Origin: Sorangium cellulosum
Lineage (GTDB): Bacteria; Myxococcota_A; Polyangia; Polyangiales; Polyangiaceae
Direction of reading: 5' to 3'
DNA length: 64,000 nucleotides
Assembly: GCF_002950945.1 (NCBI RefSeq)
Contig: NZ_CP012673.1
Location: 12,887,501-12,951,500, forward strand
In this document: positions 41,318-49,458 of the stretch, in pieces
How positions within the stretch are numbered: position 1 is the stretch's first letter
How the letters are laid out: the number at the start of each line of letters is the position of its first letter
Notes under the pieces: model-generated
Databases searched by the model: none
What the model saw: the letters and a program-made list of their open reading frames with translations, nothing else
Told to the model about the DNA's origin: nothing
Position numbers and translations under genes: made by a program

Positions 41318-42517
41318 ATGTCGACACAAACAGCGGACGTCGTCGTCCTGGTGCCCGGCTTCCTGGGCTTCGGCCGGGTCGGCGAGTTCTATTACTTCGC
41401 GGAGCGGGTCATCTCGGTCATCCGCGGGGCGCTCGAGATGCGCCTCGGCCGCCCCGTGCCGGTGGTCCCGTGCTGCACGTTGCCCATGGGTCGCCTCGCC
41501 CTCCGGCAGGAGTTCTTGCTCCGGTGGCTCACCTCGCTCGACGCGCAGTTCGACGGGGTGCGGCGCATTCACCTGGTCGGCCACAGCGCGGGCGGCGTCG
41601 ACGCCGAGCTCCTCACCTGCGCCGAGGCGATCTTCAACGACGGCGGCTCGTGGGGCGACGCCGCGCGGGTGCGCGGCCAGATCGCGTCGGTGACCGCGAT
41701 CGCGTCGCCCTTCCACGGGACGTACCTCGCCGCCAGCGAGGTGGCGAAGTTCGTCCGATCGCCGAAGAGCAACCTGCGCGCTGCCGGGGCGGCGGCGCGG
41801 ATGTTGTGGATCCTCGCCGAGCTCGTGGTGCGCACCCCGGGGAGCGTGGATATCGCGAGGGGGATGGTGTCGTCGATGCCCGAGACGGCGAAGTTCTTGT
41901 ACCAGCTCTGGCAAAACCGCGAGCTCATCGACGATCTCTCGCCGGTCTCGATGGCACAGCTCCGGCAGCGCTGTCGTTCCGAGGGGCGGGTGCCCGTGAC
42001 CTGCTTCGTCACGACCACCCTCGCCACGGAGCAGGCGTCCCGTGACGCGGACGCGTTCTTCCTCGAGCTCCGCCGCCTCACCGCGGATCATGACGCGGCC
42101 GAGGCGACGTCGGCCATGCACACGTCGCTCGCGCTCCTCACGAGCCGCGCCGAGGCGGCGATCCGTTGCCCCGACGTGAACGTGCCGAGCTTCGATCTCG
42201 GGGCCAGCGACGGGGTGGTCAACAGCGCCTGTCAGATCCTGGATCCAGCGAACCCCGCCGGGCTCGGCGGCATCTGCGTCGCGGATCACGCCGACGTGCT
42301 CGGCCATTACGACCGGAAGGACGAGTTCATCGCCGGCCCGCCGCTCAACGCGGGCCTGTTTCACAGCGGCTCCAGGTTCGGGGACAACCAGTTCTTCGAG
42401 CTCTACAAACGTGTCGCCCTGGCCATCGCGCGCTCGATCGAGCCGAGGGACCACGCTCAGGCCCACCTCGGCGCCGAGGGATCTCAGCGCCTCCAGATGC
42501 CGCCGTCGTCCGCGTAG
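41318..42517 (+). CDS. Lipase/esterase-like alpha/beta hydrolase
   Basis: A 399-residue hydrolase. VVLVPGFLGFGRVGEFYYF gives the oxyanion region, and the nucleophile elbow is VGHSAGG with Ser90, as in bacterial triacylglycerol lipases and PGAP1-like esterases. Later SPFHGTYLA is the usual strand after the elbow, and DGVVNSACQILDP with ADHADVLGHYDRK supplies the Asp and His. No signal peptide is present, so it acts inside the cell. GGAGGAGG lies 5-8 bp before the ATG. It follows the GMC gene by 86 bp on the same strand and ends with a terminator-like hairpin. It may release or attach the acyl part of a sterol ester or wax; that is inference. Confidence 0.85.
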   Translation: MSTQTADVVVLVPGFLGFGRVGEFYYFAERVISVIRGALEMRLGRPVPVVPCCTLPMGRLALRQEFLLRWLTSLDAQFDGVRRIHLVGHSAGGVDAELLTCAEAIFNDGGSWGDAARVRGQIASVTAIASPFHGTYLAASEVAKFVRSPKSNLRAAGAAARMLWILAELVVRTPGSVDIARGMVSSMPETAKFLYQLWQNRELIDDLSPVSMAQLRQRCRSEGRVPVTCFVTTTLATEQASRDADAFFLELRRLTADHDAAEATSAMHTSLALLTSRAEAAIRCPDVNVPSFDLGASDGVVNSACQILDPANPAGLGGICVADHADVLGHYDRKDEFIAGPPLNAGLFHSGSRFGDNQFFELYKRVALAIARSIEPRDHAQAHLGAEGSQRLQMPPSSA

Positions 42518-42627
42518 CGCGCGCTGACGCCGGAGGGCGTCCTCAGGGGCTCGTCGCCCCAGGATCATCCCAGCTTGCTCGGGAGGTGTCTCCGAGCCGG
42601 GCGGCCCCCAGCGGGGGTGCTCGCCGC

Positions 42628-42652
42628 GCGCCGCCTGGGCCTCAGGCGGCGC
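42628..42652 (+). terminator. 10-bp stem-loop after the lipase gene
   Basis: GCGCCGCCTG and its complement CAGGCGGCGC enclose a 5-base loop. It lies 111 bp after the lipase stop and 18 bp before the ArsR promoter, a good place to insulate the two. No T-run follows. Confidence 0.6.
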
Positions 42653-42669
42653 CGCCCGGGGGTTCTCCC

Positions 42670-42712
42670 TTGACAGGAGCGGCGCCGCCGCGTATTAAAC
42701 CAACAGTTTAAT
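42670..42712 (+). promoter_or_regulatory. Near-consensus sigma-70 promoter with overlapping operator for the arsR-type gene
   Basis: TTGACA (42670-42675), a 17-base spacer and TATTAA (42693-42698) form an almost ideal housekeeping promoter. The dyad ATTAAAC (42694-42700) and GTTTAAT (42706-42712) overlaps the -10 and start site, where an ArsR repressor would block initiation. The ATG at 42720 leaves a leader of only about 15 bases. Confidence 0.8.
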
Positions 42713-42719
42713 TAACCAG

Positions 42720-43091
42720 ATGGTTTCGTCCATGCCGACCGACGTGTTGAGCACGACGTTTGCCGCCCTGGCGGACCCGACTCGCCGGGCCATCCTGGCC
42801 CGTCTTCGTTCGGGCGAGTGTTCGGTGACCGAGCTCGCGGAGCCGTTCGACATGAGCATGCCCGCCGTGTCGAAGCACCTCCGGGTGCTCGAGCGTGCGG
42901 GGTTGATCGAGCGGCGGCGCGACGCGCAGTGGCGCCGGTGTCGGATCAACGCGGGCCCGCTGAAGGAAGTGGTCGACTGGGCCGAGCACTACCGGCACCT
43001 CTGGGAAGAGCGGCTCGATCGGATGGACGTGTACCTCCAGGAACTGCAAGCGAAGGAGAAGAGCCATGGTCGTAAGCAGCGCGGCAAATAG
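42720..43091 (+). CDS. ArsR-family transcriptional regulator
   Basis: A 123-residue winged-helix repressor. The core reads LADPTRRAILARLRSGECSVTELAEPFDMSMPAVSKHLRVLERAGLIERRR in successive segments, the classic ArsR/SmtB HTH; the metal-binding CVCD motif is absent. This places it with the non-metal ArsR group usually paired with SRPBCC (AHSA1) proteins. The ATG at 42720 is used; a second at 42732 is possible. Its 3' end overlaps the next gene by 26 bp, so both are co-translated. The promoter and dyad upstream indicate self-repression. Confidence 0.93.
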   Translation: MVSSMPTDVLSTTFAALADPTRRAILARLRSGECSVTELAEPFDMSMPAVSKHLRVLERAGLIERRRDAQWRRCRINAGPLKEVVDWAEHYRHLWEERLDRMDVYLQELQAKEKSHGRKQRGK

Positions 43092-43569
43092 GGGCAGCTT
43101 CAAGGTCACGACGCCGTCGGAGCAGGAGATCCTCATCACGCGCCTGTTCGATGCGCCGAGGCAGCTCGTGTTCGAGGTGATGACGAAGCCCGAGCACGTG
43201 AAGCGGTGGTGGGGCTGCCTGAGCGAGGGCTACTCGGTGCCCGTGTGCGAGATCGACCTTCGCCCAGGCGGCGCGTGGCGCTTCGTGAACCGCCACCCCC
43301 AGGGCGAGGCCGCCTTCCGCGGCGAGTACCGGGAGATCACGCCGCCGAGCCGGCTCGTGTACACCGAGATATTCGAGCAGTTCCCGGACACCGTCTCGCT
43401 CGTGACGGCCGTCCTCACCGAGGAGGGCGGCAAGACGCGGCTCACCATGACGGTGCGTTATCCGTCGCTGGAAGTCCGCGACGCGGTCCTCGCGTCCGGA
43501 ATGGAGTTCGGCGCGGGGGCCAGCTACGACCGCCTCGAGGAGCTGGTCGCGGCGCTGCAGCGGTCCTGA
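43066..43569 (+). CDS. SRPBCC family protein, AHSA1-like
   Basis: A 167-residue protein of the activator-of-Hsp90-ATPase (AHSA1) branch of SRPBCC. ILITRLFDAPRQLVFEVMTKPEHVKRWWG is the diagnostic opening, followed by CEIDLRPGGAWRFVNRHPQGE, YREITPPSRLVYTE and TRLTMTVRYPS. The C-terminal MEFGAGASYDRLEELVA helix closes the pocket. Members bind hydrophobic ligands and are almost always partnered with an ArsR regulator, as here. The overlap with that gene supports one transcript. The ligand is unknown. Confidence 0.92.
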   Translation: MVVSSAANRGSFKVTTPSEQEILITRLFDAPRQLVFEVMTKPEHVKRWWGCLSEGYSVPVCEIDLRPGGAWRFVNRHPQGEAAFRGEYREITPPSRLVYTEIFEQFPDTVSLVTAVLTEEGGKTRLTMTVRYPSLEVRDAVLASGMEFGAGASYDRLEELVAALQRS

Positions 43570-43740
43570 GCGACAATGTCGGCGAGCCCGAGGAGGTAAA
43601 CAACAGCCACCGATCCGACCCTCCCCCTCGGCCTCTCGGCCTCTCGGCCCCTTGCCCCGCGGCCAGCGCCGGGGCACCTACATCTCCCCACCTTCATCGT
43701 CGTGTCGGCGGAAAAAAATCTTCGCTATTGTCGCCCGGGA

Positions 43741-43766
43741 TGTCGAGAACCCGCCTTCGGCCACGA
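43741..43766 (+). promoter_or_regulatory. Candidate ECF42-type promoter
   Basis: TGTCGA at 43741-43746, a 17-base spacer and CGAC at 43764-43767 match the TGTCGA/CG(A/T)C signature I recall for ECF42 target promoters. The DGPF gene and the ECF42-like sigma gene follow (ATG at 43823), so the pair would be autoregulated. A downstream GAGGGAG serves the ATG. Confidence 0.65.
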
Positions 43767-43822
43767 CCTACCCGTGAAAGCGCGCCCCGCCCCGGGGCGC
43801 CAGCGATGAGAGGGAGCCGACC

Positions 43823-44221
43823 ATGAAATACATGATGATGATGCACACCCCGAGCGGGGGGCCGTACCAGATCGCCAGCTGGCCGCAGAAGGACCTCCAG
43901 GCGCACATCGCGTTCATGAAGCGCTTTCACCAGAAGCTCAGCGCCTCGGGCGAGCTGGTCGGGGCCGAGGGCCTGGCCGGGCCGGAGCAGGCCAGGCTCG
44001 TGCGCGCGGGGCAGGACGGCAAGCCGGTCACCGACGGCGTGTTCCCGGAGACCAAGGAGTTCCTCGCCGGGTACTGGATCGTGGACGTCGAGAGCCCCGA
44101 GCGCGCCTACGAGCTCGCCGCCGAGGCGTCCGCCGCGCCCGGGCCCGGCGGCGCGCCGCTCAACCTGACGATCGAGGTGCGCGAGGTGATGAGCGCGCCG
44201 CCCACCAAAGACCTCGTGTGA
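43823..44221 (+). CDS. YciI/DGPF-domain protein
   Basis: A 132-residue protein of the YCII-related (DGPF) family. MKYMMMMHTP, a helix with HIAFMKRFHQKLSASGELV, the GKPVTDGVFPETKEFLAGYWIVDV core (the DGPF motif appears as DGVF) and PGPGG near the end are all typical. Such proteins have a ferredoxin-like fold of unknown activity and are encoded beside ECF42 sigma factors as their regulated partner. The sigma gene overlaps its stop codon by 4 bp. GAGGGAG precedes the ATG. Confidence 0.93.
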   Translation: MKYMMMMHTPSGGPYQIASWPQKDLQAHIAFMKRFHQKLSASGELVGAEGLAGPEQARLVRAGQDGKPVTDGVFPETKEFLAGYWIVDVESPERAYELAAEASAAPGPGGAPLNLTIEVREVMSAPPTKDLV

Positions 44222-45480
44222 CCTCGGCGCCCCGCGACGCCCCGACCGAGCGCCTGCTGCGCGACCTCGCGCCGCAGGTGCTCGCCGCCGTCCTCCGGCG
44301 GTTCCGCGACTTCGCCGCCTCGGAGGACGCGGTCCAGGAAGCGCTGCTCGCGGCGGCCACGCAGTGGCCCCGCGACGGCGCGCCCGACGAGCCGCGCGCC
44401 TGGCTCGTCCAGGTGGCGTCGCGGCGCATCACCGATCACGTCCGGAGCGAGGCCGCCCGCCGCCGCCGCGAGCAGTTCGTGGTCAGCCTCGCGCCGCCCG
44501 AGCTGCAGGTCGCCCTCGCCCCCGACAGCGACGAGACGCCCGAGCAGGACGACACGCTCGCCCTGCTCTTCATGTGCTGCCACCCCGCGCTCTCGACGTC
44601 CTCGGCGATCGCGCTGACGCTGCGCGCGGTCGGCGGCCTGACGACGGCCGAGATCGCGAAGGCGTTCCTGGTCCCGGAGGCGACCATGGCCCAGCGGATC
44701 AGCCGGGCCAAGCAGACCATCAAGGCGTCCGGCGTGCCGTTCCAGATGCCCACGCTCGAGGAGCGCGACGCGCGGCTCGGCGCGGTGCTGCACGTGCTCT
44801 ACCTGATCTTCAACGAGGGCTACACGACGAGCTCCGGGCCCGAGCTGCAGCGGAGCGATCTGTCGAGCGAGGCGATCCGCCTGACGCGCGCGGTGCACGC
44901 GCTCCTGCCGGAGAGCGGCGAGGTGGCGGGGCTGCTTTCGCTGATGCTGCTGACGGACGCGCGGCGCGCGGCGCGGACCGGGCCGGCGGGGGAGCTGATC
45001 CCGCTCGCCGAGCAGGATCGGAGCCTGTGGGATCAGGCCGCGATCGCCGAGGGCGTGGCGCTCGTGAGCGAGGCGCTGCCGAGAGGGCCGGTCGGGGACT
45101 ACCAGCTGCAAGCGGCGATCGCGGCGGTGCACGACGAGGCGGCGCGCGCCGAGGACACGGACTGGCCGCAGATCCTGGCGCTGTATGAAGTGCTGAAGCA
45201 GATGACCGACAATCCGATGGTGACGCTCAGCCACGCGATCGCCACGGCGATGGTGCGCGGTCCGACGGCGGGGCTCGAGCTCTTGAAGGCGCTCGATGAA
45301 GACGCGCGGCTCGCCGGGAACCACCGGCTCGACGCGGCGCGGGCACACCTCCTGGAGCGGGCTGGCGACCGTGAGGGGGCGATCGCGCACTACAGGCGAG
45401 CGGCGAGCCGGACGACGAGCATCCCGGAGCGGGATTACCTGGTTGCGCAGGCGGCGCGGCTCGACGAGACGCGGACGTAG
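44218..45480 (+). CDS. ECF42-type RNA polymerase sigma factor with TPR-like C-terminal extension
   Basis: A 420-residue ECF sigma factor. Sigma region 2 (VLRRFRDFAASEDAVQEALLAA with the DAVQEA signature) and region 4 (LRAVGGLTTAEIAKAFLVPEATMAQRISRAK in adjoining segments) occupy the first 180 residues. The remaining 240 residues form the long helical extension of this group (LGAVLHVLYLIFNEGYTTSSG is diagnostic), thought to regulate the factor in place of an anti-sigma. The GTG start overlaps the DGPF stop. No anti-sigma gene is nearby, as expected for ECF42. Confidence 0.93.
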   Translation: MTSAPRDAPTERLLRDLAPQVLAAVLRRFRDFAASEDAVQEALLAAATQWPRDGAPDEPRAWLVQVASRRITDHVRSEAARRRREQFVVSLAPPELQVALAPDSDETPEQDDTLALLFMCCHPALSTSSAIALTLRAVGGLTTAEIAKAFLVPEATMAQRISRAKQTIKASGVPFQMPTLEERDARLGAVLHVLYLIFNEGYTTSSGPELQRSDLSSEAIRLTRAVHALLPESGEVAGLLSLMLLTDARRAARTGPAGELIPLAEQDRSLWDQAAIAEGVALVSEALPRGPVGDYQLQAAIAAVHDEAARAEDTDWPQILALYEVLKQMTDNPMVTLSHAIATAMVRGPTAGLELLKALDEDARLAGNHRLDAARAHLLERAGDREGAIAHYRRAASRTTSIPERDYLVAQAARLDETRT

Positions 45481-45681
45481 GGCGCTGTCGTGGTGTCCCG
45501 CCCAGCGACGATTTTCTGAAGGAGCGGCGCCCGCGCCGGCATTCACGCAAGGACCGGGTGCGCGCTCGACCAAGGGGCCATGTCGGCGCATCCTTTACGT
45601 GAACGCGTCAATCGCGACCAGTCCGCCGACACGGTTTCTTTCCAGAACCACTTGTACATCCTTCAGAAGGTGGAGCACTTG

Positions 45682-47442
45682 ATGAAATCGCGATCGAACT
45701 TTCCGCGGAGCGATCAGCAGAAGGAGCGAACGGGCGAGCGCGCGCGATCGGCGCCCCCTTTGGCGAGGGCAGGCCTCTTGCGGGGCCGCGGCGTCCCCCT
45801 CGCGCGGCCGGGCCTCGCCGTCGTGTTGGCCATCGCGTGCCATCCGGGCGAGAGCTCCGCCGGCACGAGCGACTTCACCGTTCAGTACGCCAATTACAAC
45901 GCGGCCACCCCGAACGACACGATCGTCGAGGCCGGCATCCGCCTGCGCAACAACACCAGCACATCCATCCCGCTGAGCAGCATCGTCGTGCGGTACTGGT
46001 TCACGAAGAACGGCGCCACGCAGGTGACCCCGGCGTGCTGGTGGTGGCGCCCGGACTGCAGCAACGTCTCGCTGGCGACCGGGACCGTCTCCGCGACCGG
46101 CGCCGACAGCTACGTGGAGATCCGCTTCTCGAGCGCGGCCGGGAGCCTGGCCCCGGGGGCCGTGACCGAGCCGATCGACCTCGGGATCCAGCTCGGCGCC
46201 AACGTCGATGAGACCGACGACTACTCGTACCGGAACCAGACCACCTTCTCCGACTGGAGCCGCATCACCGTACACGACGCCGGCTCCGCGCCCACGGGCG
46301 GCGTGCGCGGCGGGACGCCGCCGAGCGCCGCCAGCGTGCCCATCGTGTCTCGGCCCGCGGCGCCGACGTCGCTCGCGGCCACGGCGGCGGGCTCGAGCGC
46401 CATCTCCCTGCGCTGGACCGCGAGCAGCGGCGCGGCGAGCTACAACGTCTACCGGTCGACCACGCCGGGCTTCACGCCGGGGTCTGCCAACCGGATCGCC
46501 ACCGGCGTGACCTCGACCAGCTACACCAGCGCCGGCCTCTCGGCGTCCACCACCTATCATTTCAAGGTCACTGCCGCGAACACGGGCGGCGAGTCGCCCG
46601 CGTCGAACCAGGCGAGCGCGACGACGCCCGCCGGGAGCGCCGCCACGGCCGAGCTCTTCGACGACTTCAGCTACCCGAGCACCAGCGACAGCCGCTTTCT
46701 CTCCTGGTGGTCGCTGCGGACCTGGTCGGGCGGGCCCGGCGTGCTCGGCGCGCAGTGGCTGCCGTCGAACATCTCCCTGATCAACGACCCCTCGAACGCC
46801 GCAAACAAGCTGATGCGGCTCACCGCGACCACGAACGGCGCCGCGGCCGGCAGCTCGCACGCCGAGATCATGTCGGTCGACCGCAAGTTCGGCCTCGGCA
46901 CCTACGCCGCCAGGATGAAGTTCTACGACACGCCGCTCTCCGGCTCGCGCTTCTTCGGCGACAAACCGATCGAGACCTTCTTCACGATCACCGACTACAA
47001 TGAAGGCGACCCGGACTACTCGGAGCAAGACTTCGAGTACATGCCCAACGGCGGCTGGGGGCAGGGCAATAACAGCACGATGTGGCTGACCTCGTGGGAG
47101 ACGACGACCGACAAGGTGTCGAACCACGTCTCCGCGAGCCACGCGGGCTGGCACACGCTCGTGCTCCAGGTCACCAGCACGTCGATCACCTACTTCATCG
47201 ACGGGGCACAGGTGGCGGCGCACGCGGCCAGGTTCGTCCCGGAAGCGGGCCAGTACCTGAGCTTCCAGCTCTGGTTCGACCAGCTCGACACGTCCCAGCG
47301 CAGCGCGCGCACCTACTACGAAGAGGCCGACTGGGTGTACTTCGCCGAGGGCGCGAGCCTGTCGCCCGCCGAGGTCGACGCCAAGATCGCCGCCCTGCGC
47401 GCCGCGTCGGTCGCCCGCAGGGACACGGTGCCGGCCCCCTGA
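45682..47442 (+). CDS. Secreted glycoside hydrolase: CBM3 + FnIII + GH16
   Basis: A 586-residue exported enzyme. After a long basic N-region and the helix GLAVVLAIAC, residues about 58-200 are a cellulose-binding CBM3 (DFTVQYANYNAATPNDTIVE, VRYWFTKNGATQ, ACWWW). A fibronectin type III domain follows (AAPTSLAATAAGSSAISLRW, to about residue 315). The C-terminal part is GH16-like: LFDDFSYP, then the ExDxE catalytic motif EQDFE (Glu448, Asp450, Glu452), SEIHM-like AEIMSVDRKFGLGTYAARM and the WHTLVLQVTSTSITYFIDG closing strands. Targets are probably beta-1,3/1,4-glucans or related plant polysaccharides. The ATG at 45682 is preferred to an upstream start at 45580 that adds non-signal sequence. Confidence 0.88.
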   Translation: MKSRSNFPRSDQQKERTGERARSAPPLARAGLLRGRGVPLARPGLAVVLAIACHPGESSAGTSDFTVQYANYNAATPNDTIVEAGIRLRNNTSTSIPLSSIVVRYWFTKNGATQVTPACWWWRPDCSNVSLATGTVSATGADSYVEIRFSSAAGSLAPGAVTEPIDLGIQLGANVDETDDYSYRNQTTFSDWSRITVHDAGSAPTGGVRGGTPPSAASVPIVSRPAAPTSLAATAAGSSAISLRWTASSGAASYNVYRSTTPGFTPGSANRIATGVTSTSYTSAGLSASTTYHFKVTAANTGGESPASNQASATTPAGSAATAELFDDFSYPSTSDSRFLSWWSLRTWSGGPGVLGAQWLPSNISLINDPSNAANKLMRLTATTNGAAAGSSHAEIMSVDRKFGLGTYAARMKFYDTPLSGSRFFGDKPIETFFTITDYNEGDPDYSEQDFEYMPNGGWGQGNNSTMWLTSWETTTDKVSNHVSASHAGWHTLVLQVTSTSITYFIDGAQVAAHAARFVPEAGQYLSFQLWFDQLDTSQRSARTYYEEADWVYFAEGASLSPAEVDAKIAALRAASVARRDTVPAP

Positions 47443-47602
47443 GGCCGCGGCGTGACGGTGGACCCTCCGGACGTGGGCTGCCGGCGGCGCGCTCGCCGGC
47501 CGCGCCCGCCGACGCAAGGCGCGCGAGGCGCCCCGCGGCGGGCGGGGCGCGGCCGGGCGCGCGCGGACCGCGCCGGAGGGGTGTTCGGTGTACAATGCCC
47601 GC

Positions 47603-48742
47603 ATGAATCGCTTTCTCCTGATGAGCACGTTGTACCTGGCCGTCGCGTGTAGCCCTGAAGAGCGGGACTTCACCGCTTCGAGCTCCGCTTCCACCAGCGC
47701 CGGGACCTCCGGCGGGGGCGGGGGCGCGGGCGGTGGTGGGGGCGCGAGCGTGAGCGCGAGCGCGAGCGCGAGCGCGGGCACGGGCGGCTCATCCGGCTGC
47801 GACGAAGGGCAGACCTCCTGCTCCGGAGTCTGCGTGGACACGAGCTCCGATCGGGAGCACTGCGGCGCTTGCGAGCATTATTGCCTCGGACAGCCGTGCG
47901 TGCAGTCGCGCTGCGAGCCCCTGGTCCTGGCGTCGGGCGGGATCGAGCCGGTAGACGTCGCGGTCGACGACTCCACCGTCTACTGGGTCGATCCCGTCGC
48001 CCGGAAGGTGATGACGGTGCCGGTCCGCGGCGGCAACGCAGCCTTCCTCTTCGAGGCAGACCCCCCGTTCTCCCCCCGGAGCATCACGCTCCACGCCGGC
48101 AACATCTACTTCACGGACTCCGGCCTCGAGATCGTCGTGAAGGCGTCGTTCGACGGCGATTTCGACATCCTCGCGGACTCGCAGACGTATCCCCTCGGCA
48201 TCGCGGCCGACGCCGCGAACGCCTACTGGACGAGCTTCGACCAGGGCACGGTCCTGAAGGTGTCGGTCGAGGGCGGCGAGGTCGTCGCGCTCGCGGCGGG
48301 GCAAGACTCCCCGCGCGGCATCGCGGTCGACGCGACCCACGTCTACTGGGTGAACGAGGGAGGCTCCGTGATGAAGATCCCGACCGCGGGCGGCGACCTC
48401 GTCACGATCGCGGACGGACAGGTCAAGCCGCAGGACATCGCGGTGGACGCCGAGAGCGTCTACTGGACCACGGACGGAGGCTTCGTGATGAAGGCGCCGG
48501 TCGCGGGCGGCGAGCCCGCCGCGCTCGCGGCGGAGCAGCGCAACCCGCGGAACCTCGCGATCGACGCCGTCCACGTCTACTGGACCAACGACGACGGCAC
48601 CGTGAAGAGGGTGCCCCTCGGCGGCGGCGAGCCCGAGACGCTCGCGACGGGGCAGGACCACCCGCTCGGCATCACCGTGGACGCCACCGCCATCTACTGG
48701 ACGAACAGCGCCGGCGGCACCGTGATGAAGCTCCCGAAGTAG
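47603..48742 (+). CDS. Lipoprotein with Cys cluster and six-to-seven-blade beta-propeller
   Basis: A 379-residue lipoprotein. The short signal MNRFLLMSTLYLAVAC ends at Cys16. A Ser/Gly/Ala-rich linker follows, then a small Cys-rich module (CDEGQTSCSGVCVDTSSDREHCG) found in many myxobacterial surface proteins. From residue 110 onward a repeat of about 42 residues recurs, each with an (I)AVDATHVYWVNEGG-type strand pair and VMKVP, forming a beta-propeller like NHL/YncE or DUF5050 proteins. No catalytic residues are evident; a binding or structural role is inferred. A TACAAT lies 7 bases before the ATG, so transcription may be nearly leaderless. Confidence 0.82.
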   Translation: MNRFLLMSTLYLAVACSPEERDFTASSSASTSAGTSGGGGGAGGGGGASVSASASASAGTGGSSGCDEGQTSCSGVCVDTSSDREHCGACEHYCLGQPCVQSRCEPLVLASGGIEPVDVAVDDSTVYWVDPVARKVMTVPVRGGNAAFLFEADPPFSPRSITLHAGNIYFTDSGLEIVVKASFDGDFDILADSQTYPLGIAADAANAYWTSFDQGTVLKVSVEGGEVVALAAGQDSPRGIAVDATHVYWVNEGGSVMKIPTAGGDLVTIADGQVKPQDIAVDAESVYWTTDGGFVMKAPVAGGEPAALAAEQRNPRNLAIDAVHVYWTNDDGTVKRVPLGGGEPETLATGQDHPLGITVDATAIYWTNSAGGTVMKLPK

Positions 48743-49458
48743 GGCCCCGCCGGGCGGCGAGCGGCGCCGCGCCGTCAACCGGGAGTTGACACGGTTGACG
48801 GCGCCGGTGTCGACCTCGCGTCGATCCGCAGCTCCACCGCGGGAGCTCCGCCGGTGCTTCACGGCCATCCACCCACGCCAGCGCCGGCGCCGCACCAGGC
48901 CAAGAGGGTCCTTTACGGCCACCTCGGCGGAAGCCCCGCCGACCGCCACGCGGTCGGGCACGCCCCCTGCCGAGCGGCATACCCTTTGCACATGTGATGT
49001 TCAGCCATGATCTCGAGCCACGACGCCTATCACCTCTCCCGGCGGATCCACCGCGAGTAGCGCCGGCCCTCCGGCGTGATCTCCATCGCCTGCCCGCGGC
49101 GTCCACCGCCGCCCGTACGGCGGCTCCGGTCTGCGCCCCTCGCGCCGCGCGAGCTCCTCGGCGCCCGGCGCTGGCCAACAGGCTCTCTGCGTCTCATCAG
49201 CAACACTGACGGAAGCACCGCAATCGCGCGGAGGTGATGGATCAACGATTCTTCGCCTTTTTATGGCGCGCGCGCTCTCCAGCGCGCTCCTATCATAAAT
49301 AGCAAAATTTCGTCTTCAATGGAGAGGACAGCAGCCATTCCGTTCATGCCGGGTGTGCTACACGTTCACGCAACCTGACGCCGGTCGAGCGCACCGAGCC
49401 CGCTCAAGCCATCACGGGCGGAGCCGACGAACGGCGGTCATCGGGAACGAGGGCATTC
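48743..49458. other. 716-bp region without a clear gene
   Basis: It starts with the 12-bp stem-loop at 48769-48804. The middle has several small open frames with no protein character. From 49241 to 49325 it becomes AT-rich: a CTTTTTATG stretch, a GCGCGCT-CTCC-AGCGCGC hairpin (49270-49287) and TATCATAAATAGCAAAATTT, which look like the leader or promoter of the subtilase gene at 49459. Confidence 0.45.
48769..48804 (+). terminator. 12-bp perfect stem-loop after the beta-propeller gene
   Basis: GCGCCGTCAACC (48769-48780) pairs with GGTTGACGGCGC (48793-48804) around a 12-base loop, starting 26 bp after the stop codon. No T-run is present. Because its arms carry GTCAACC/GGTTGAC it could also be a protein-binding dyad. 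Confidence 0.6.

Noticed and set aside
38652..41327. An 891-codon minus-strand frame opposite the GMC gene
   Set aside because: It mirrors the GMC coding sequence, is compositionally random, and the opposite strand has clear flavoprotein motifs.
42720..43569. ArsR-AHSA1 pair as a metal-resistance operon
   Set aside because: The ArsR protein lacks the metal-binding cysteine motif, and ArsR-SRPBCC pairs of this type are common and not metal-linked.
43823..45480. DGPF-sigma pair as a new signalling system
   Set aside because: This is the known ECF42 arrangement with its DGPF partner and C-terminal extension; only the candidate promoter is worth checking.
45595..47841. A 748-codon minus-strand frame opposite the GH16 gene
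   Set aside because: The plus strand encodes CBM3, FnIII and GH16 segments in order; the minus frame is a composition artefact.
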